Shown here: one piece after another, positions 12,190 through 24,045 of the stretch
How positions within the stretch are numbered: the first letter of the stretch is position 1
Layout of the letters: each line of letters starts with the position of its first letter
Program-made: the position numbers and the translations under genes
Assembly: GCF_030247195.1 (NCBI RefSeq)
Contig: NC_080672.1
Span: forward strand, 94,250,113 to 94,314,112
DNA from: Topomyia yanbarensis
Lineage: Eukaryota > Arthropoda > Insecta > Diptera > Culicidae
Length of the DNA stretch: 64,000 nt
Reading direction: 5' to 3'
The notes under the pieces: model-generated
What the model was told of the DNA's origin: nothing
The model's input: the letters and a program-made list of their open reading frames with translations, nothing else
Database searches by the model: none

Positions 12190-13310
12190 GTGACTAGTTT
12201 TGAGTTGCCCCAAAGCTGGAATCGCTGTTCGCAGTCGTTTCGTTGTGGGAGGTATTAGTTTGCTCGTCGTGGCTCTCATTGTGTTGCGCATGTTCATTGT
12301 TAATGCTGTTTTCCCCTACGCGCTTTTCTGTTTGCCGCATACATTGCTGTACGTTGTTGTAGCAACGCTCGAAGGTTGGGGATCCCAGGAAGGATGGGAC
12401 TATAATCACTCTGAGACCGGCATTGTGTAGGCTATCGAGTCTCCTCAGTGTTGAATCCTGAACATAAGAGACGATTGGCGCTGCCTACAGGATTTTTTCG
12501 AGTGTTTGCTTTGTACAGTTTCGTGATCGTCGCTCTATCGCCTCCCCAGAATCTGTTGGCCACGCATCGAAGGAACTGTAGTCTGTGCTTGCAAGCTCCT
12601 CTTATTTACTCCACATGCTTTCGGAATGAGAGGTTTTGGTCGAAAGTTACTCCAAGGCACTTGTGTGCGTACTGTTTCCGGGGATCGGGACTTCGTTCAT
12701 TTCCAGTTTGCTTATTTAAACTGATGGCAGATGGATTATCATCACGTAGTGGACTCCATCTTCTCCTGAAGAAGACGCCTTTAGTCCATACAAAGCTTCG
12801 TCTAATTCGTTTATCGTAAATAACTGATAATCTGCGTCGTTTGTTTCGGGAATTATCGATGGCTGAGCTTCAATTTGTTTTCTGTGTCGGGAAAATGACA
12901 TGCTGGGGGACATCGTGGGGTGGTTTCCGGAAGTGTAACGAGTAATCACTACTACGGATAAGGTCGACGAGTGACTACTCTAAGTCTCCTGCCAATTGTG
13001 TGGAGCAGCAGGCGAAATCGATACAAGATGACTCTCCGTTGTTAACTACCAGATCATACTCATCAAAGGCTTCTTCCAGGACCGTTTTGCTGGAGCTGCA
13101 GAATTCGGACCCCGGATCAGCTGGGGTGGTGTGCGTTTATGTCGCCTACCAGCAGAAAAGGCTCGACCGTATTTTTTACAAGATACTTGATTTCAGTTTT
13201 AGCTATGGTTTGTCGGGGTGGCAGATATATATTTGTTATTGTTATGTTGATAGGTGGTACAACTTTTACTACGATAGCTTCCAGAGTTGTGCTTATGATA
13301 AAAAACAAAG
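12190..13310 (-). mobile_element. Internally deleted LINE (I/R1-like), degenerate
   Basis: Minus-strand pieces in order: endonuclease fragment with ITITNIYLPPRQ...FLLVGDINAHHPS (13308-13117); start of the RT domain with FTINELDEALYGLKASSSGE and DGVHY (12949-12716); then, without the catalytic core, the post-RT segment YLGVTFDQNLSFRKHVE...RCVANRFWGGDRATITKLYK (about 12690-12500); and a Ser/Asn-rich tail (12409-12194). The whole palm with its catalytic aspartates is missing, so the copy is dead. Clade assignment is tentative. Confidence 0.7.
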
Positions 13311-13499
13311 AATACTAAATATGCATTTAATAAATAAGCTTCCGAGAATAAGGTCGCTTACAGGTCGCAGGTTTTTCGCATCTCGCATCCTGCTGTCAGT
13401 ACCACCCGCTGCTCATCTTCGCGACCACTCTGTAAGCACTCTAATATTCGGGGATTTTTCAAAAAATCAGCACATTCCATAAAACAGTATTCCGGCAAA

Positions 13500-14600
13500 T
13501 AATTCCTCCCGGAAAATGATGTACAATCGTAATGATCGTTTACCGATACATCATTTCACTCTAACAAGTTGTATCATTTCAGCGTAAAATTTCATTATTG
13601 AAACGCCGTCAGCCGATAAAAATAGAGTAACTGTTACTCCCTGGAACAATGTCTTATTCAGCAGTACGACGGGTTGATTTTTCGAACAGTTACTAATGCA
13701 ATGTTACGGGTGGCCCCCCAATACGATCGACTGCTACATACTCACCGAGTTCTCCTGCAGAGATTAAAACAATCGGCTGGCTAGGATGCTTTTCGTTCTA
13801 TACTTTTGTATGGCGATGCTGCTATCTAGCAGGTACTGTAGGTTCAATTATTTTTCCACCACAGCACTCTTTCTGATGAACCGGATCGCTGACGTTGTTT
13901 GCCAGCCCAGACAATGAAACACTACCACCTTCTCGAAACGGACCACTTTTTTGCACCCCTCACGCGCGTTTTGCTTCAACCAGCTTTTTCTTTGCCCCTC
14001 TTGCAACAGTAAAATAGCTGGAAATTTTTGCACTAATCTGATGTAATTGATTTTTTCCACTTTTACCACCGGATTCACTGCGCGGAATGGCTACGTCCTA
14101 ATGCTGTTGGGCAAGCAACACACACAGGGAGCAGGGCACCAAGAATCAATTTTTCGCAAACGAGTGCACCACGGAATCGCAATTCGAAATATAGATAGCA
14201 GCGAAAAAAACACCTTGGAATAGCTGATCAATTATTATTTTCTACCTTACGCAGTTGATCGGGAATCTCGAAAAACCACCGCAGCACCACACGATGTGAA
14301 CTTGCTCGGAAACAAACTCGATTTGAAAGATAACGTTGGTAGTGTTAAAAAAACTGATATTCTCGAATATTTTACTTGAAGCTCTTGCACTGTGTGGGAG
14401 AGAGGAATATCTCCCGCTGCTTTCAATCCGCAAGTGCCGTGGTGATGTGATGTATTCAAATTGTCACGCACACCATTCTCGCAGGAGTGGAACTGTCAAG
14501 ATTCAAAACAAACAAAACACTCATCGGAAGTGGATTCTGTTGCAAGCGTTACGCGCCGTTACATATTCGTTCGCAAACGTTCGGAACTTCTGACCAGTGA
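13500..14600. other. No gene recognised; possible remnant of a minus-strand gene
   Basis: Minus-strand open frames of 63-76 codons (14078-13848, 14433-14242) sit beside words that could be splice donors (AACTCGGTGAGT near 13750, GCGTAAGGTAGA near 14250). I recognise no protein family, so no gene is claimed. Confidence 0.3.
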
Positions 14601-14724
14601 TGCCAGGTGTAAAGATATGTCTTCATTTTGAAGACATTAAATGTGCAAACATCCCGAATAAAAACTTATGGCGAAAATACGATTTTCATTGTAACATTAC
14701 AATAAAAAACACAGTAAAAGAATT

Positions 14725-14955
14725 CTCGATAAACGGTTTTAAAGCCACTTGTCAAAATTCTCCTTGAAAGGAAATTCCGGACAAACTGTTACCCGCCAAG
14801 CACAGATATTGGTAGTAAACAAAAGAGAAAAGTTTTCTCTTTTATTAACTGCTATGAACTGTGTTTGGCCAGTAACGGTTTGTCCAGAATTTCCTTTCAA
14901 AGAGAATTTTGACAGTTGGCTTTTAAGCCGTAAACATATGTTTGGCGAGAATTAG
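14725..14955. mobile_element. Foldback inverted-repeat element (MITE-like)
   Basis: The left arm TGTCAAAATTCTCCTTGAAA then GGAAATTCCGGACAAACTGT is matched, reversed, by ACAGTTTGTCC-like sequence ending GAGAATTTTGACAG at about 14,925. The arms extend outward through AAGCCA to about 14,735 and 14,945. Arm length is roughly 60-70 bp around a short centre. No coding capacity. Confidence 0.65.
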
Positions 14956-15650
14956 AAATGATATAAAAGTAACATCCAAATTATAATAAAATTTGTTGTT
15001 TCTACACACTATTTTATTGCAAAGGCAATTTTTACATTAAAAAAACTGTCATCGGCGGTAAAACATGATGCGATATGTTCTATCAACGATCATGTGGTAG
15101 ACTTGTGTGGAAAGCCCAACTCCTATCAGCAAAAGGCAAAAACTTTTCCACATTTCCTTTCTAACATGCCAATATGAGTCTGCCTAGTCTAAGTTTTCCA
15201 TTCTAAGTTTATAACTGATTTGTTCTAGAATGCCTATCCGTCTTTCAATTCCATTAATTTCGCCGAAAATAGCCAACAAAATCGATACAGTAAAACCTTG
15301 CGTCAATTAAAACATAGTAACACATAGATCTAATGGGAATAATGTCGAACAGAGCCCATCCACCGATCATTTTGAAGTAAAAATCGTTTTATTTCGAAAA
15401 TTAATTTCGAATTGAGAAACTAAAATCAAAGCGGAACATGGAAGCAGTATTTACAACATCAATATGACATACATTTTTAGTGTGCATTATTTCACCAAAT
15501 AGTCATTTTTGTATGCTGCATCAACATCAAACGACATTTTTGCGCTTTTGTTATGGCTTGTGGCACTAAAAACTGGATTCTAACTGCACTGCGCACTTAC
15601 TATTTATTTTTATTCTTCTAAAAAAAATCCGAGCAATGTACGGAGGAAGC
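14956..15650. other. No gene recognised upstream of a LINE
   Basis: AT-rich sequence with no coding signal. Its last part, from about 15,640, may be 5' UTR of the LINE that starts coding at 15,828. Confidence 0.35.
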
Positions 15651-15827
15651 GGATAGTGAAAATATACGGAACACAGTTCGGACCGTCGATAGTTTTGCTA
15701 CAAATTTGATATTATTGTGCGATTCTATAGCTGTTTTCGGATCCTGCCATCATTGCTAGTGTTTATCTGCTCGACTTTTGCTTCCCGCTACTCGGATGAA
15801 CACAACTAACTCTATACTACTCGTTCG

Positions 15828-17571
15828 ATGTCAGCAAACATGAATAAGGGTAAAACAGTGACGAAAGCATTGTCCAGTACGTTAAATATAAACAAAAATA
15901 TCAAACGATCCAATGATGATCTAAATCAGATAGATGATTGGATGGAGACACTCGAGGACCTGCTAGTGCATATGAAAAAATTGATTTACGATGGGAATGC
16001 TCGAATTGAACAGAAAATTGAAACTACCAACAATACCATGTTGGAAGAAATTGCCACTCTTAGAAACGACGTTCAACAGGTGCGGGAAGTTTGTGCTCGT
16101 GATATTATTCAGCTAACGGAATGCCTAGTGAAAACTAATAAAGACGTCAACTGGAATACAGATGCTATTGCCAGGCTGGAAAAATCAAGCGACATGCTAC
16201 TGATCGGTGTACCGTAAATTTCATCGGAGAAAACTGGGGCCTTCTTCGTCGAAATTGCCACAGTCCTCGGTTACCGTGACTTAGATGTTCCCGTCGTCTT
16301 CTCGAAGCGATTGGTCCGAGTCCCCGTTGCTGTTGATTCTTCGCCTCCAATTCTAATGCAGTCAATAGACTATCTAACGCAAAACTTTAAATAGCCATGC
16401 GCCGTCTGTCTCTCATGACATGAACCAAGAAAATGATTTTGATTTTGACATGCACCATACAACTCGCGAACAAAATCAATAGATACGCAGTAAAAGCGTA
16501 ATATTTCTTAACGAAATCTGAAGGCACGGGGAAGAAAGTTGATTTTCTTTAAATGCCAGTCTTATTTTTTGTAAATAAATAACTTTTTTCAAATATTAAA
16601 TATTTAAATAGCGATTAAAATTTTTCATTCGGTACAAAAACACTTTTCTAACCCTTTAACGATTGAATTTGGTTCGCAAATGATACTTTTAAAGAGAAAT
16701 TAACGATTTTCATGACAAAATTTTTATTTTGCTTGTATTTTGACAGCTCCATTAACAAACATGATCATTTAGACTGCAGCGCAACCCTATGTGTCGTTTT
16801 GTCGTTAGACAACGAATTCTTTCGATATCTTCAAAAAAGAAATATCAATCTGAAACAACTCCCCAGTCACCGTGGCGAGCAGAAAGTTAGCAAAAGTTGA
16901 GCAAAGCGAAATTGATTCTTGCAGCGTTTCTGCCAGTATTTTGCGCGATTTGTGCGAGATTTCTGGCAAAGAATTCGCTCAAATTCAACAACCGTTTCTG
17001 ACAGAAGCGGTTAAACTAACCGATGCTGCTCACTTTTAGCCAGAATCCAGCCAGGAATGTACGGTCAAGATTTCTGTACGCTTCTTGCCACATCCTTGTC
17101 AGATGTTTTGCTCGGTTCGTGCTACATTCTACCAGAAAGGAATTGCCAGGATCTTTGCACGATTTATTTCCGAGTTATGCCAGGGTTTTGCTCGATTCCT
17201 GTCAATATTTCCCAGAAAACGCGAGCGAGACTGAGTTCGCCCTAGTTCAACTAACCCGACAGGATGCGCGCAGAAATCTGACAGGGCTGCCAAACCAAGA
17301 CTTACAGAAATCTAGCAGAGCAGTCTCTGCCAGAAAATTTGGTGACTGGGTCGGATTCGACGTCGACAAGCGCGTTTATCTGAATGAAAATCTAACTGAT
17401 TCAGCCCGTGAGCTAAAGGGCATCGCCTTAAAATTGAAACAAGCTGGTCGCCTTCAAGCCGTCTTCACAAGAAACGGAATAGTTAACGTGAAAGGTACTG
17501 ACGTCAGTATGGAAGCGCTGCCAATCTACAGCCAGGATCAGTTGGAGAAATTAACAGCGAAATCAAAATAA
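15828..17571 (+). pseudogene. LINE ORF1 protein (nucleic-acid binding), interrupted
   Basis: From ATG 15,828: a coiled-coil-like N-terminal part with WMETLEDLLVHMKK and EEIATLRNDVQQVREV, then DMLLIGVP followed by a stop where the frame continues with SSEKTGAFFVEIATVLGYRD and FSKRLVRVPV. The middle is interrupted. It resumes as DNEFFRYLQKRNINLKQL (to 16,861) and, after a 489-bp insertion, as GFDVDKRVYLNENLTDSARE through LQAVFTRNGIVNVKG to the stop at 17,571. This order matches ORF1 of CR1-like insect LINEs, which coats the element RNA. It is not translatable as it stands. Confidence 0.8.
16862..17350. mobile_element. 489-bp non-autonomous DNA element inside LINE ORF1
   Basis: Ends are CCCAGTCACC and GGTGACTGGG, an inverted 10 bp. 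Removing 16,862-17,350 and one copy of TC joins CAACTC to GGATTC and restores ORF1 as NLKQL-GFDVDK. That defines the ends and a 2-bp target duplication (TC). The interior is rich in CTGCCAGAA-type words. A second, end-truncated copy in the opposite orientation lies at 38,470-38,950. Confidence 0.8.
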
Positions 17572-17579
17572 CCCTTCCT

Positions 17580-18003
17580 TGTAACATTTTTTTTTCCTAA
17601 CTCGATCATCCATGTATCCCTTCCCTAGTTTTCCTTGCATTCTTCCATTCCTAAAAGTAATCTACCTAATTTATCGGCTCGAAAACGGTTGGCAAAGGCC
17701 AAAACGATCTTCATGCGTGTGTCGGCAAAGGCCTAATCTGCTGTTGGTGTTGTTTGCTGCTGCTTGCTGTGTCGGCAAAGGCCGAACCTGTTGCTGTTGT
17801 TTTTGGCGCTGTGTTATATGAACCCATTATCTTTGATCTGATGATACTTAATGAATCCAATGAGGCCAAATGAATTCCGATTGTAGAGGCAAAGAAGGAA
17901 AAGTTCTTACTCTACAAGTATATTTCTAATCAATAAATAAATAAATAATTACAATACAATACGTTCGAGCACTCCGTCGTTTCTTGAACAAAGCACAGGA
18001 GCC
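17580..18003 (+). repeat. ORF1-ORF2 spacer with repeated CGGCAAAGGCC
   Basis: The spacer holds three close copies of (C/T)GGCAAAGGCC at about 17,689, 17,722 and 17,771, in GCTGTTG-rich sequence. Nothing else is recognised. Confidence 0.5.
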
Positions 18004-20490
18004 ATGCCATCATCGAGATTACATCTACAAACTCACGCTGCGCTGCCATCACCGGGACGCCCGTTATACAGTACGCCGGAAGCCCCCGAGCGCTCCGACG
18101 CAGTCGCGCTAACAGCCAGCGACCAGCTCAGTCGTCCCTGCGCTGCGTTCGGAGGTCTTGAGGGGGTCTTCCGAACTCCCTCCTCAGGCGAGTATGTTGC
18201 TTTAAATGATAATCCGCTCCCTGAAAACCGTTTGGTCCATAGCACACCGTCGCATACAGCACATGATTTTCTGTCCGTCTACTACCAGAACGTTCGCGGA
18301 ATGAGAACCAAAACGCAAGCCTTCTTGCTTGACCTCACCTCCTGCGACTACGATATTATTGTTCTCACCGAAACCTGGCTACGTGATGACATATTAAACG
18401 CTGAGCTATCGACGAACTACGCAATCTACCGATTCAATCGTAACTCTTCTACCAGTCACCTAAGCCTAAGGAGGGTGTGTTCTTATGGCGATAAAGAAAA
18501 ATCTAGCTGGAACTGTACCAAAGTTACCTGAATGTGAACATTTGGACCAAGTTGTCGTACGTGACGCTTTTGATACAATCAACGACGATCTCATTTTTGA
18601 CTTTACTCGATGCAACCTCGATGAAGTCTCAATGGCCATTGGTGTGATATGCTGGATGAAAACGATTTAGATCAGGCAGTTGCGGCGTTCTACGAGATTC
18701 TTCACCGCAATATTCCTAAAAAACGTATCAGCAGAAAAGCAGATTATGGGCCCTATTCTCACAGTTACGTCAGTGTCTAGAAGAAAATATTGTTCTTGTC
18801 ACCAAGTGACGTGACTGTGAGAATAGGCCCCTATAAGGTTCCGTGGTGGAATCCCAAGCGTAGTCGCCTACGCAACGTACTCCGGAAACTACGAAAACGA
18901 TACATACGTCGTAGGACCGACAACAAAACTATTCTTCGTCAAATGGAACCGCAATATGAAACAGCCCGGAACAATGAATTCGGTAACTTTCTGAACCAAG
19001 TCCAACGCAGCCTTCGTGTCTATCTTCGAAACAAAAATTCACAATCGGCAGCCGAGTCACCGGACCTATTTGCAGAGCACTTCCAAGATGTATTTACCAG
19101 CCTTTCTGTCTATCCATCGCAACAGTACCTTGAAACATTACCAACGTATACTATCGTAAATGATGCCGATGTATTCAGCGCTCTGTCCAACGTTGATCCG
19201 TTGAAAGGGCCTGGTCCGGATTGCTTGCCTCCTGTGTTTATAAAACATTGTGCCCGAGCTCTCTCTGCACCAGTAAGCATAATTTTCCAGCTCTCAATGT
19301 CGGAAAATGTTTTCCCAAGTGTATGGAAAGAAACTGCTATAGCTCCCATCCATTAGCTGCAAACATCCACAATATCGAAAACTACAGAGGGATCTCGCTA
19401 CGGAACTGTCTAGCTAAATTTATGGAAAACTTTATCTACAATGCGATGTACGCTGCTTCTTCCAACATAATCGACGAACGTCAACACGGATTTGTAAAAA
19501 AACGTCCCGCCACTTCGAACTTGACGACGTACACAAGTTTTCTGGTTCCAGCTGTCGAGAAGTGTCAACAAGTAGACGCAATATATTTTGATTTCGCGAA
19601 AGCATTCGACAAGGTGCCCCACAACATTGCTGTTTTGAAGCTGGAGCGATTAGGTTTTCCTGGATGGGTAACCAGATGGCTACATTCCTACCTCTACGAG
19701 CGATCCGCTTTCGTTAGAATCGGTACTACACGTTCAAGCACGTTCGAAACGCCAACCGGTGTGCCTCAAGGAAGGCACCTAGAGCCACTTATCTTTCTCT
19801 TATTCATCAACGATCTCTGCACCCGCATCAAGTCTGGAAAACTACTCTACGCTGATGATCTGAAAATCTTTCGCTCAATTGCCTCAGGACTCGACTCTGC
19901 TGTACTTTAAAATGATATAGACTATATAGAAGAATGGTGCTTACTAAACGGCATGCAGATCAACGGCGATAAATGTAAGGTGATAAGTTTCTGGCGCTCG
20001 TCAATTGTAAGGTATTGCGAATATACCTTTCAAGCCTGTGTCATCGAGAGGGTGGATTCTATCCCTGACTTGGGAGTGTTGTTCGACAGAAAACTTCGTT
20101 TCGCCGAACACATCACTGCAACAAAGGTGAAGGCTTTTGCAACAATGGGCTTTCTGAAACGGAACACAGTTGATTTTGTGGATTTATACGCGCTGAAATC
20201 AATATACTGCGCACTGGTTCTGAGCACGTTAGAGTGTGCTGTACAAGTATGGGCGCCATACAACGCCGTCCAAAGTAATCGGTTGGAGCGTGTTCAGAGA
20301 AGCTTTGTACGATTTGCTCCCAGAAAATTGCCTTGGAACGACCCTATCCGTCTTCCGCCGTACAATAACAGATGCATGTTGCTAGATTTGCCAACGTTAG
20401 AGTCTCGCCGTAGTTTCTTGCAAAGAATGTTTATCTACGATAAAGTATGGTGTCCAGGTTGGTGGAAAGTGCGCAATATTTTTGTCGCTT
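18004..20490 (+). pseudogene. LINE ORF2 (endonuclease-reverse transcriptase), broken
   Basis: Endonuclease start VYYQNVRGMRTKTQAFLLDL and IIVLTETWLRDDI (about 18,277-18,400). A frameshift near 18,470 moves the reading to AIKKNLAGTVPKLPE, then most of the endonuclease is missing. The linker KKRISRKADY-KVPWWNPKRSRL is split by an 84-bp insertion. RT: VDPLKGPGPDCLPPVFIKH, ENYRGISLRNCLAKFME, a frame change near 19,350, YFDFAKAFDKVPH, GVPQGRHLEPLIFLLFIND and the catalytic LLYADDLKIF (both aspartates present), then a stop after SAVL (19,910) and thumb text to FIYDK. Inactive because of the shifts, stops and deletion. Confidence 0.85.
18748..18831. mobile_element. 84-bp palindromic MITE inside LINE ORF2
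   Basis: The ends are inverted repeats: GGGCCCTATTCTCACAGTTA on the left and, reversed, GGGGCCTATTCTCACAGTCA on the right. TAT flanks both sides. Removing the insert with one TAT gives GCAGATTATAAGGTTCCG, coding ADYKVP in frame. A 3-bp target with GGG-starting ends fits the Harbinger group. That family call is inferred. Confidence 0.75.
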
Positions 20491-20494
20491 AAAA

Positions 20495-20937
20495 ATCCAA
20501 CTTGCGATTTAAGGAAATTAAACTGTTTTATGGCTAATTTATAACAGGCATCAGAATACGTTTCTGCGAATAAAAACTTATCCAAAATTTCGAAATTAAC
20601 AATTATCGGTATACCGATCACGAAATAATTAATCACATTCAGTCTACTATTTCAAAAAGGTTTGAATACTCCGATAAGCAATTGTAACTACATGTATGCA
20701 TTTTACGCAAATTTAGCTCGTTATTTAACTTTTTTATTCAATGATTCGACTGGTCAAAGTTACCTCAAGAGCAAAGATTGTAAATTCAAAATAAAATTAT
20801 TACATTTTTGCGCAAAAACAAAAATCACCCAACAATTTGAATCTATGGGCATCAGTACCTGATTTAAAAATACAAACAGTTACATCTAATTGATATCGTG
20901 AAATTTATTCGAAAATCGTTTGAAAATGTGATCAATA
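20495..20937. other. AT-rich DNA, no gene recognised
   Basis: Between the end of recognisable LINE ORF2 and the pogo-like element. No family-level similarity seen. Confidence 0.4.
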
Positions 20938-20939
20938 TA

Positions 20940-22264
20940 TGGGTGACCGGGGCTGGCTGGCCGAGTGCCTTTTATGAAAAGGCTATTATGCGCAGTAGCG
21001 ACATCTATAGTGATTTTTGTGAGGTATTAGGTCACCAATGTACCGACGTAATTTCAGGTGTTTTGGTGGTGTCGTTTGTACAGGAGCACGTTTGTTCTTT
21101 TTTCGGCACTGGTGAGTAAATTTCTGTTTCTGAAAAATAATATGTGTAACGCGAATCATTTTACATCCGATTTCCAATAACTTTGTACTCCTGGAAAGGG
21201 TATTCAAAACCCAACAAAATGGTATAACGGTTACCAGTGTAACCTTATATTTGTTTGTGTAAATCGTGATTGTTCTCGAAAATATACATTGGGGTAGGTT
21301 GGCCGAGTTCTGTGCGGGGCTGGTTGGCCGAGTTGTAAATTTAGTGTAGAGTAATGTACACTTTGATATTTGTGAAATGCCAATCTTTTTCAAAGCAAAA
21401 TTTGATATTATGCTAATATTGATGAATATAAGGAAAAATTTACATGAGAAATAAGTGATAAAAATAATTTAAAATTATTACCAAATAGAAATAAGAGATT
21501 AGAATCGTTAAAAGTCGGAAATTGTTTATAAAAAAGTTGATTCCGATATTTTATGAATTAAATGCAAAGCAGGTTTCAGAGTCTCTGGCGTGTGCCGCTT
21601 CAATCCTGAAATTTTTCCTCATGAGGAGCTTCTGGCAGGATTTGTCACAGATCGACCCAACCTCGAACAAAACTCGCCCAATAGCATAGAATCTGCTGCA
21701 GATGTAAGCCTCTCTGAAGACGTCAGACCTCTTCCCAAGGCGAGTGCACGATCTGATTCGAAGAAGTGGCAAGTTCTTAAACGCCGATCATCACAAATTT
21801 TGACCGATTCCCCAATAAAAGCAGTATTGGAGGAGCAGAAAAATGGAATCAAACGTAAGCGTACGCTGGCGGAGGAAAAAAAATCAGCGAGAACTGGTAA
21901 AAAGTTCACTAAAGCTGCCAAAGGTAAGTCCAAAAAGGTTAAAAAGACTAAAAAGTGAAGAGTCGATTTTATTTTCCTTGCGTATATACGAAAAAACGAT
22001 ATCCACTGATACATTTGACGTGTTTAACTTATTTTACCAAACTCGGCCAACCTACCACAGCCCTGGGGTTGGTTGGCCAATTTTTCTTTCCGCATTTGTT
22101 TGCTAGTAACTTTTTCCCTAATTGTTCTTCATGAATGAAAAAAATTACATATGTGCTCAAGGGTTGCATCTTCATGACAGCGCAAATCGGTTTTCAAAAA
22201 GTCTAACCAAAATGAGTACAGAAATTCCGAAAGCAAAACTCGGCCAACCAGCCCCGGTCTCCCC
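20940..22264 (+). mobile_element. pogo-like (Tc1/mariner superfamily) DNA transposon, internally deleted
   Basis: Terminal inverted repeats: left TGGGTGACCGGGGCTGG then CTGGCCGAG; right, reversed, GGGGAGACCGGGGCTGG then TTGGCCGAG. TA lies on each side (20,938-20,939 and 22,265-22,266). Subterminal copies of GGGCTGGTTGGCCGAG-type sequence occur at about 21,293-21,335 and, reversed, at 22,042-22,080. Inside is only the C-terminal part of a pogo-type transposase. At 1,325 bp it is too short for a complete gene, so it would need a helper enzyme in trans. Confidence 0.8.
21568..21958 (+). pseudogene. C-terminal fragment of a pogo/jerky-type transposase
   Basis: Reads FRVSGVCRFNPEIFPHEELL then AGFVTDRPN, the typical segment after the DDE domain of pogo-family enzymes (GIYPFN...IF...F...VTDRP in relatives). 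It is followed by SEDVRPLPKA, RSSQILTDSP and a Lys-rich tail ending KKVKKTKK before the stop. The DDE catalytic core and the DNA-binding helix-turn-helix are absent. There is no ATG at the start of the homologous part. Confidence 0.8.
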
Positions 22265-22294
22265 TATTATATTTCCTGATTATACATCATATTA

Positions 22295-23642
22295 TCATGA
22301 TTTAATCTGTTCCACAATATTCCGCCACGTCACTCGGTCAACTGCTGCTTGTCTCCAACCTCTCAGGTGCCCGATACTCGCCAGGTTCTGCTCCACTTGG
22401 TCCAGCCACCGGGAACGCTGCGCTCCTCTCTGTCTTGTACCTGCCGGGTTGGAGGTGAAAACCAACTTGGTGGGGTTGTTGTCCGGCATCCTCACAACAT
22501 GCCCCGCCCACCGTACCCTTCCACCTTGTGCTACTTTCCGGATACTTGGCTCACCATATGGTCGCGCAAGTTCGTGGTTCATCCTTCTCCTCCACATGCC
22601 ATCCTCCTGCACACCACCGAAGATCGTTCTCAGCACCCTTCTTTCGAAGACTTCAAGTGCTTACAGATCCTCCTCGAGCATTGTGCACGTTTCTCAAAGT
22701 TTTGTGGAGCCCATAGTAAACACGACTTCCAGAGATAATACGCCTTCTGATCTCCCGGCTGGTGTTATTGTCCGCAGTCACCAATGAGCCTAGATAGATG
22801 AACTCGTTAACCACCTCGAACTCGTCGCCGTCGATCGTAATACTACTGCCCAAGCGTTCCCTGTCGCGATCGGTTCCTCCAGCCAGCATGTACTTCGTCT
22901 TAGACACATTTATCTACAGTCCTACTCGTGCTCGCGCTTCAGTCGGGTATACAGATCAGCTACTGTCTCCTTGTTTCTACCGATTATGTCTACGTCGTCA
23001 GCGAAGCACACGAACTGTTCGAACCTCGTGAAAATCGTGCCCCGCATGTTGAACCCGCTCTTCGCATTACACCTTCCAGCGCTATATTGAACAGCAGGCA
23101 GGACAACCCATCGCCTTGTCTTAATCCCCTGCGTGTTTCAAACGGACCCGAGAGGCCACCCGAAATTTTGACACAACACCTTGCACCATCCATCGTAGCC
23201 TTTATCAGTCTTGTCAGCTTCCCAGGGAAGCCGTTCTCGTCCATCATTTTCATATGCGGCTTTTAAGTCGATGAACAGGTGTTGTGTCGAGACCTGGTAT
23301 TCACGGCATATTTGGAGGATTTGCCGTATTGTAAAGATTTGGTCGTTTGTTGATCTGCCGTTGATGAAACCGGCCTGATAACTCCCGACAAATCCATTTA
23401 CCAGCGGTGATAGGCGGAACTGTGATCACTCTGTAGTTTTCACAGTCCAATTTGTGGCCTTTCTTGTATATCGGGGTGATGACCCCTTCCTTCCACTCCT
23501 CCGATAACTGTTCTCTGTGCCAGATTCTTTCGATTATTCGGTGCATGCATTCTGTCAGTTTCTCCGGACCCACCTTGAAGAGTTCCGCTCCTACCAGCTG
23601 CCTTGTTGTTCTTGAGTTGTTGAATAGCCTCGTTAACCTCAT
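22295..23642 (-). pseudogene. RTE element 2 reverse transcriptase region
   Basis: Pieces in three frames: WKEGVITPIYKKGHKLDCEN then YRVITV (about 23,500-23,410), GLRQGDGLSCLLFNIALEGV (23,130-23,060), FVCFADDVDIIGRN (about 23,010-22,970, both catalytic aspartates kept), MSKTKYMLAGG and YLGSLVTADNNTSREI (22,907-22,740), and the tail (22,636-22,295). The catalytic box is intact but it cannot be read through. Confidence 0.82.
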
Positions 23643-23749
23643 TCATAGTGGGCGCCGGTACATCCCCGTCGGCTGCGACACAGACATAATCGTCCTCCTC
23701 GAACGCCCGATTGTCCGCCTGCGCACCATTCAGATGTTCATAGTAGTAC

Positions 23750-24045
23750 CACAGACTAACAGACATAACACTATGAGGGAATTCCCTCAAAAAACATCGA
23801 TCCGACAATTTTCCCAGAACACTAGCTCCGCCTTTTATTCACAGTCCCAAACACTCATTTACTGGTGGGTTACCCCTCAGGTTTGGGAACAATTTTTCAC
23901 TAGTGGTCTATCCCCCATATGCTTGTTTATATGTCAGTGGCGCCATAATTTCAAATGTGGCCACAGTCCCAACTACAAATATATTTAAAATGACCGTTAA
24001 AGCGGGCGAAGCTTTGTTTTTGAGTGTTATGTCTGTTAGTCTGTG
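23750..24045. mobile_element. 296-bp MITE inside RTE element 2
   Basis: The terminal inverted repeat CACAGACTAACAGACATAAC (identical for about 23 bp) is present at both ends. GTAGTAC is duplicated at 23,743-23,749 and 24,046-24,052. Removing the insert and one copy gives the RTE reading R-Q-Y-Y-Y-E-H-L-N-G, matching WKQYYDEHLNG in element 1. The 7-bp target is close to the 8 bp usual for hAT or P types. The superfamily is not certain. Confidence 0.82.

Larger units (their letters stand above)
15650..20490 (+). mobile_element. CR1/Q-like LINE with two ORFs, broken and carrying nested insertions
   Basis: ORF1 (15,828-17,571) and ORF2 (18,004-20,490) are in the usual order with a spacer between. 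There is no RNase H, and the RT ends with the short post-RT text usual for the CR1/jockey group. Three insertions or interruptions are visible: about 16,380-16,800, 16,862-17,350 and 18,748-18,831. The 5' end is not defined. The 3' end loses similarity after FIYDKV at about 20,445. Confidence 0.8.

Noticed and set aside
13848..14471. Minus-strand open frames with nearby donor-like sites
   Set aside because: No recognisable family and no consistent exon chain. Kept only as a note in the feature list.
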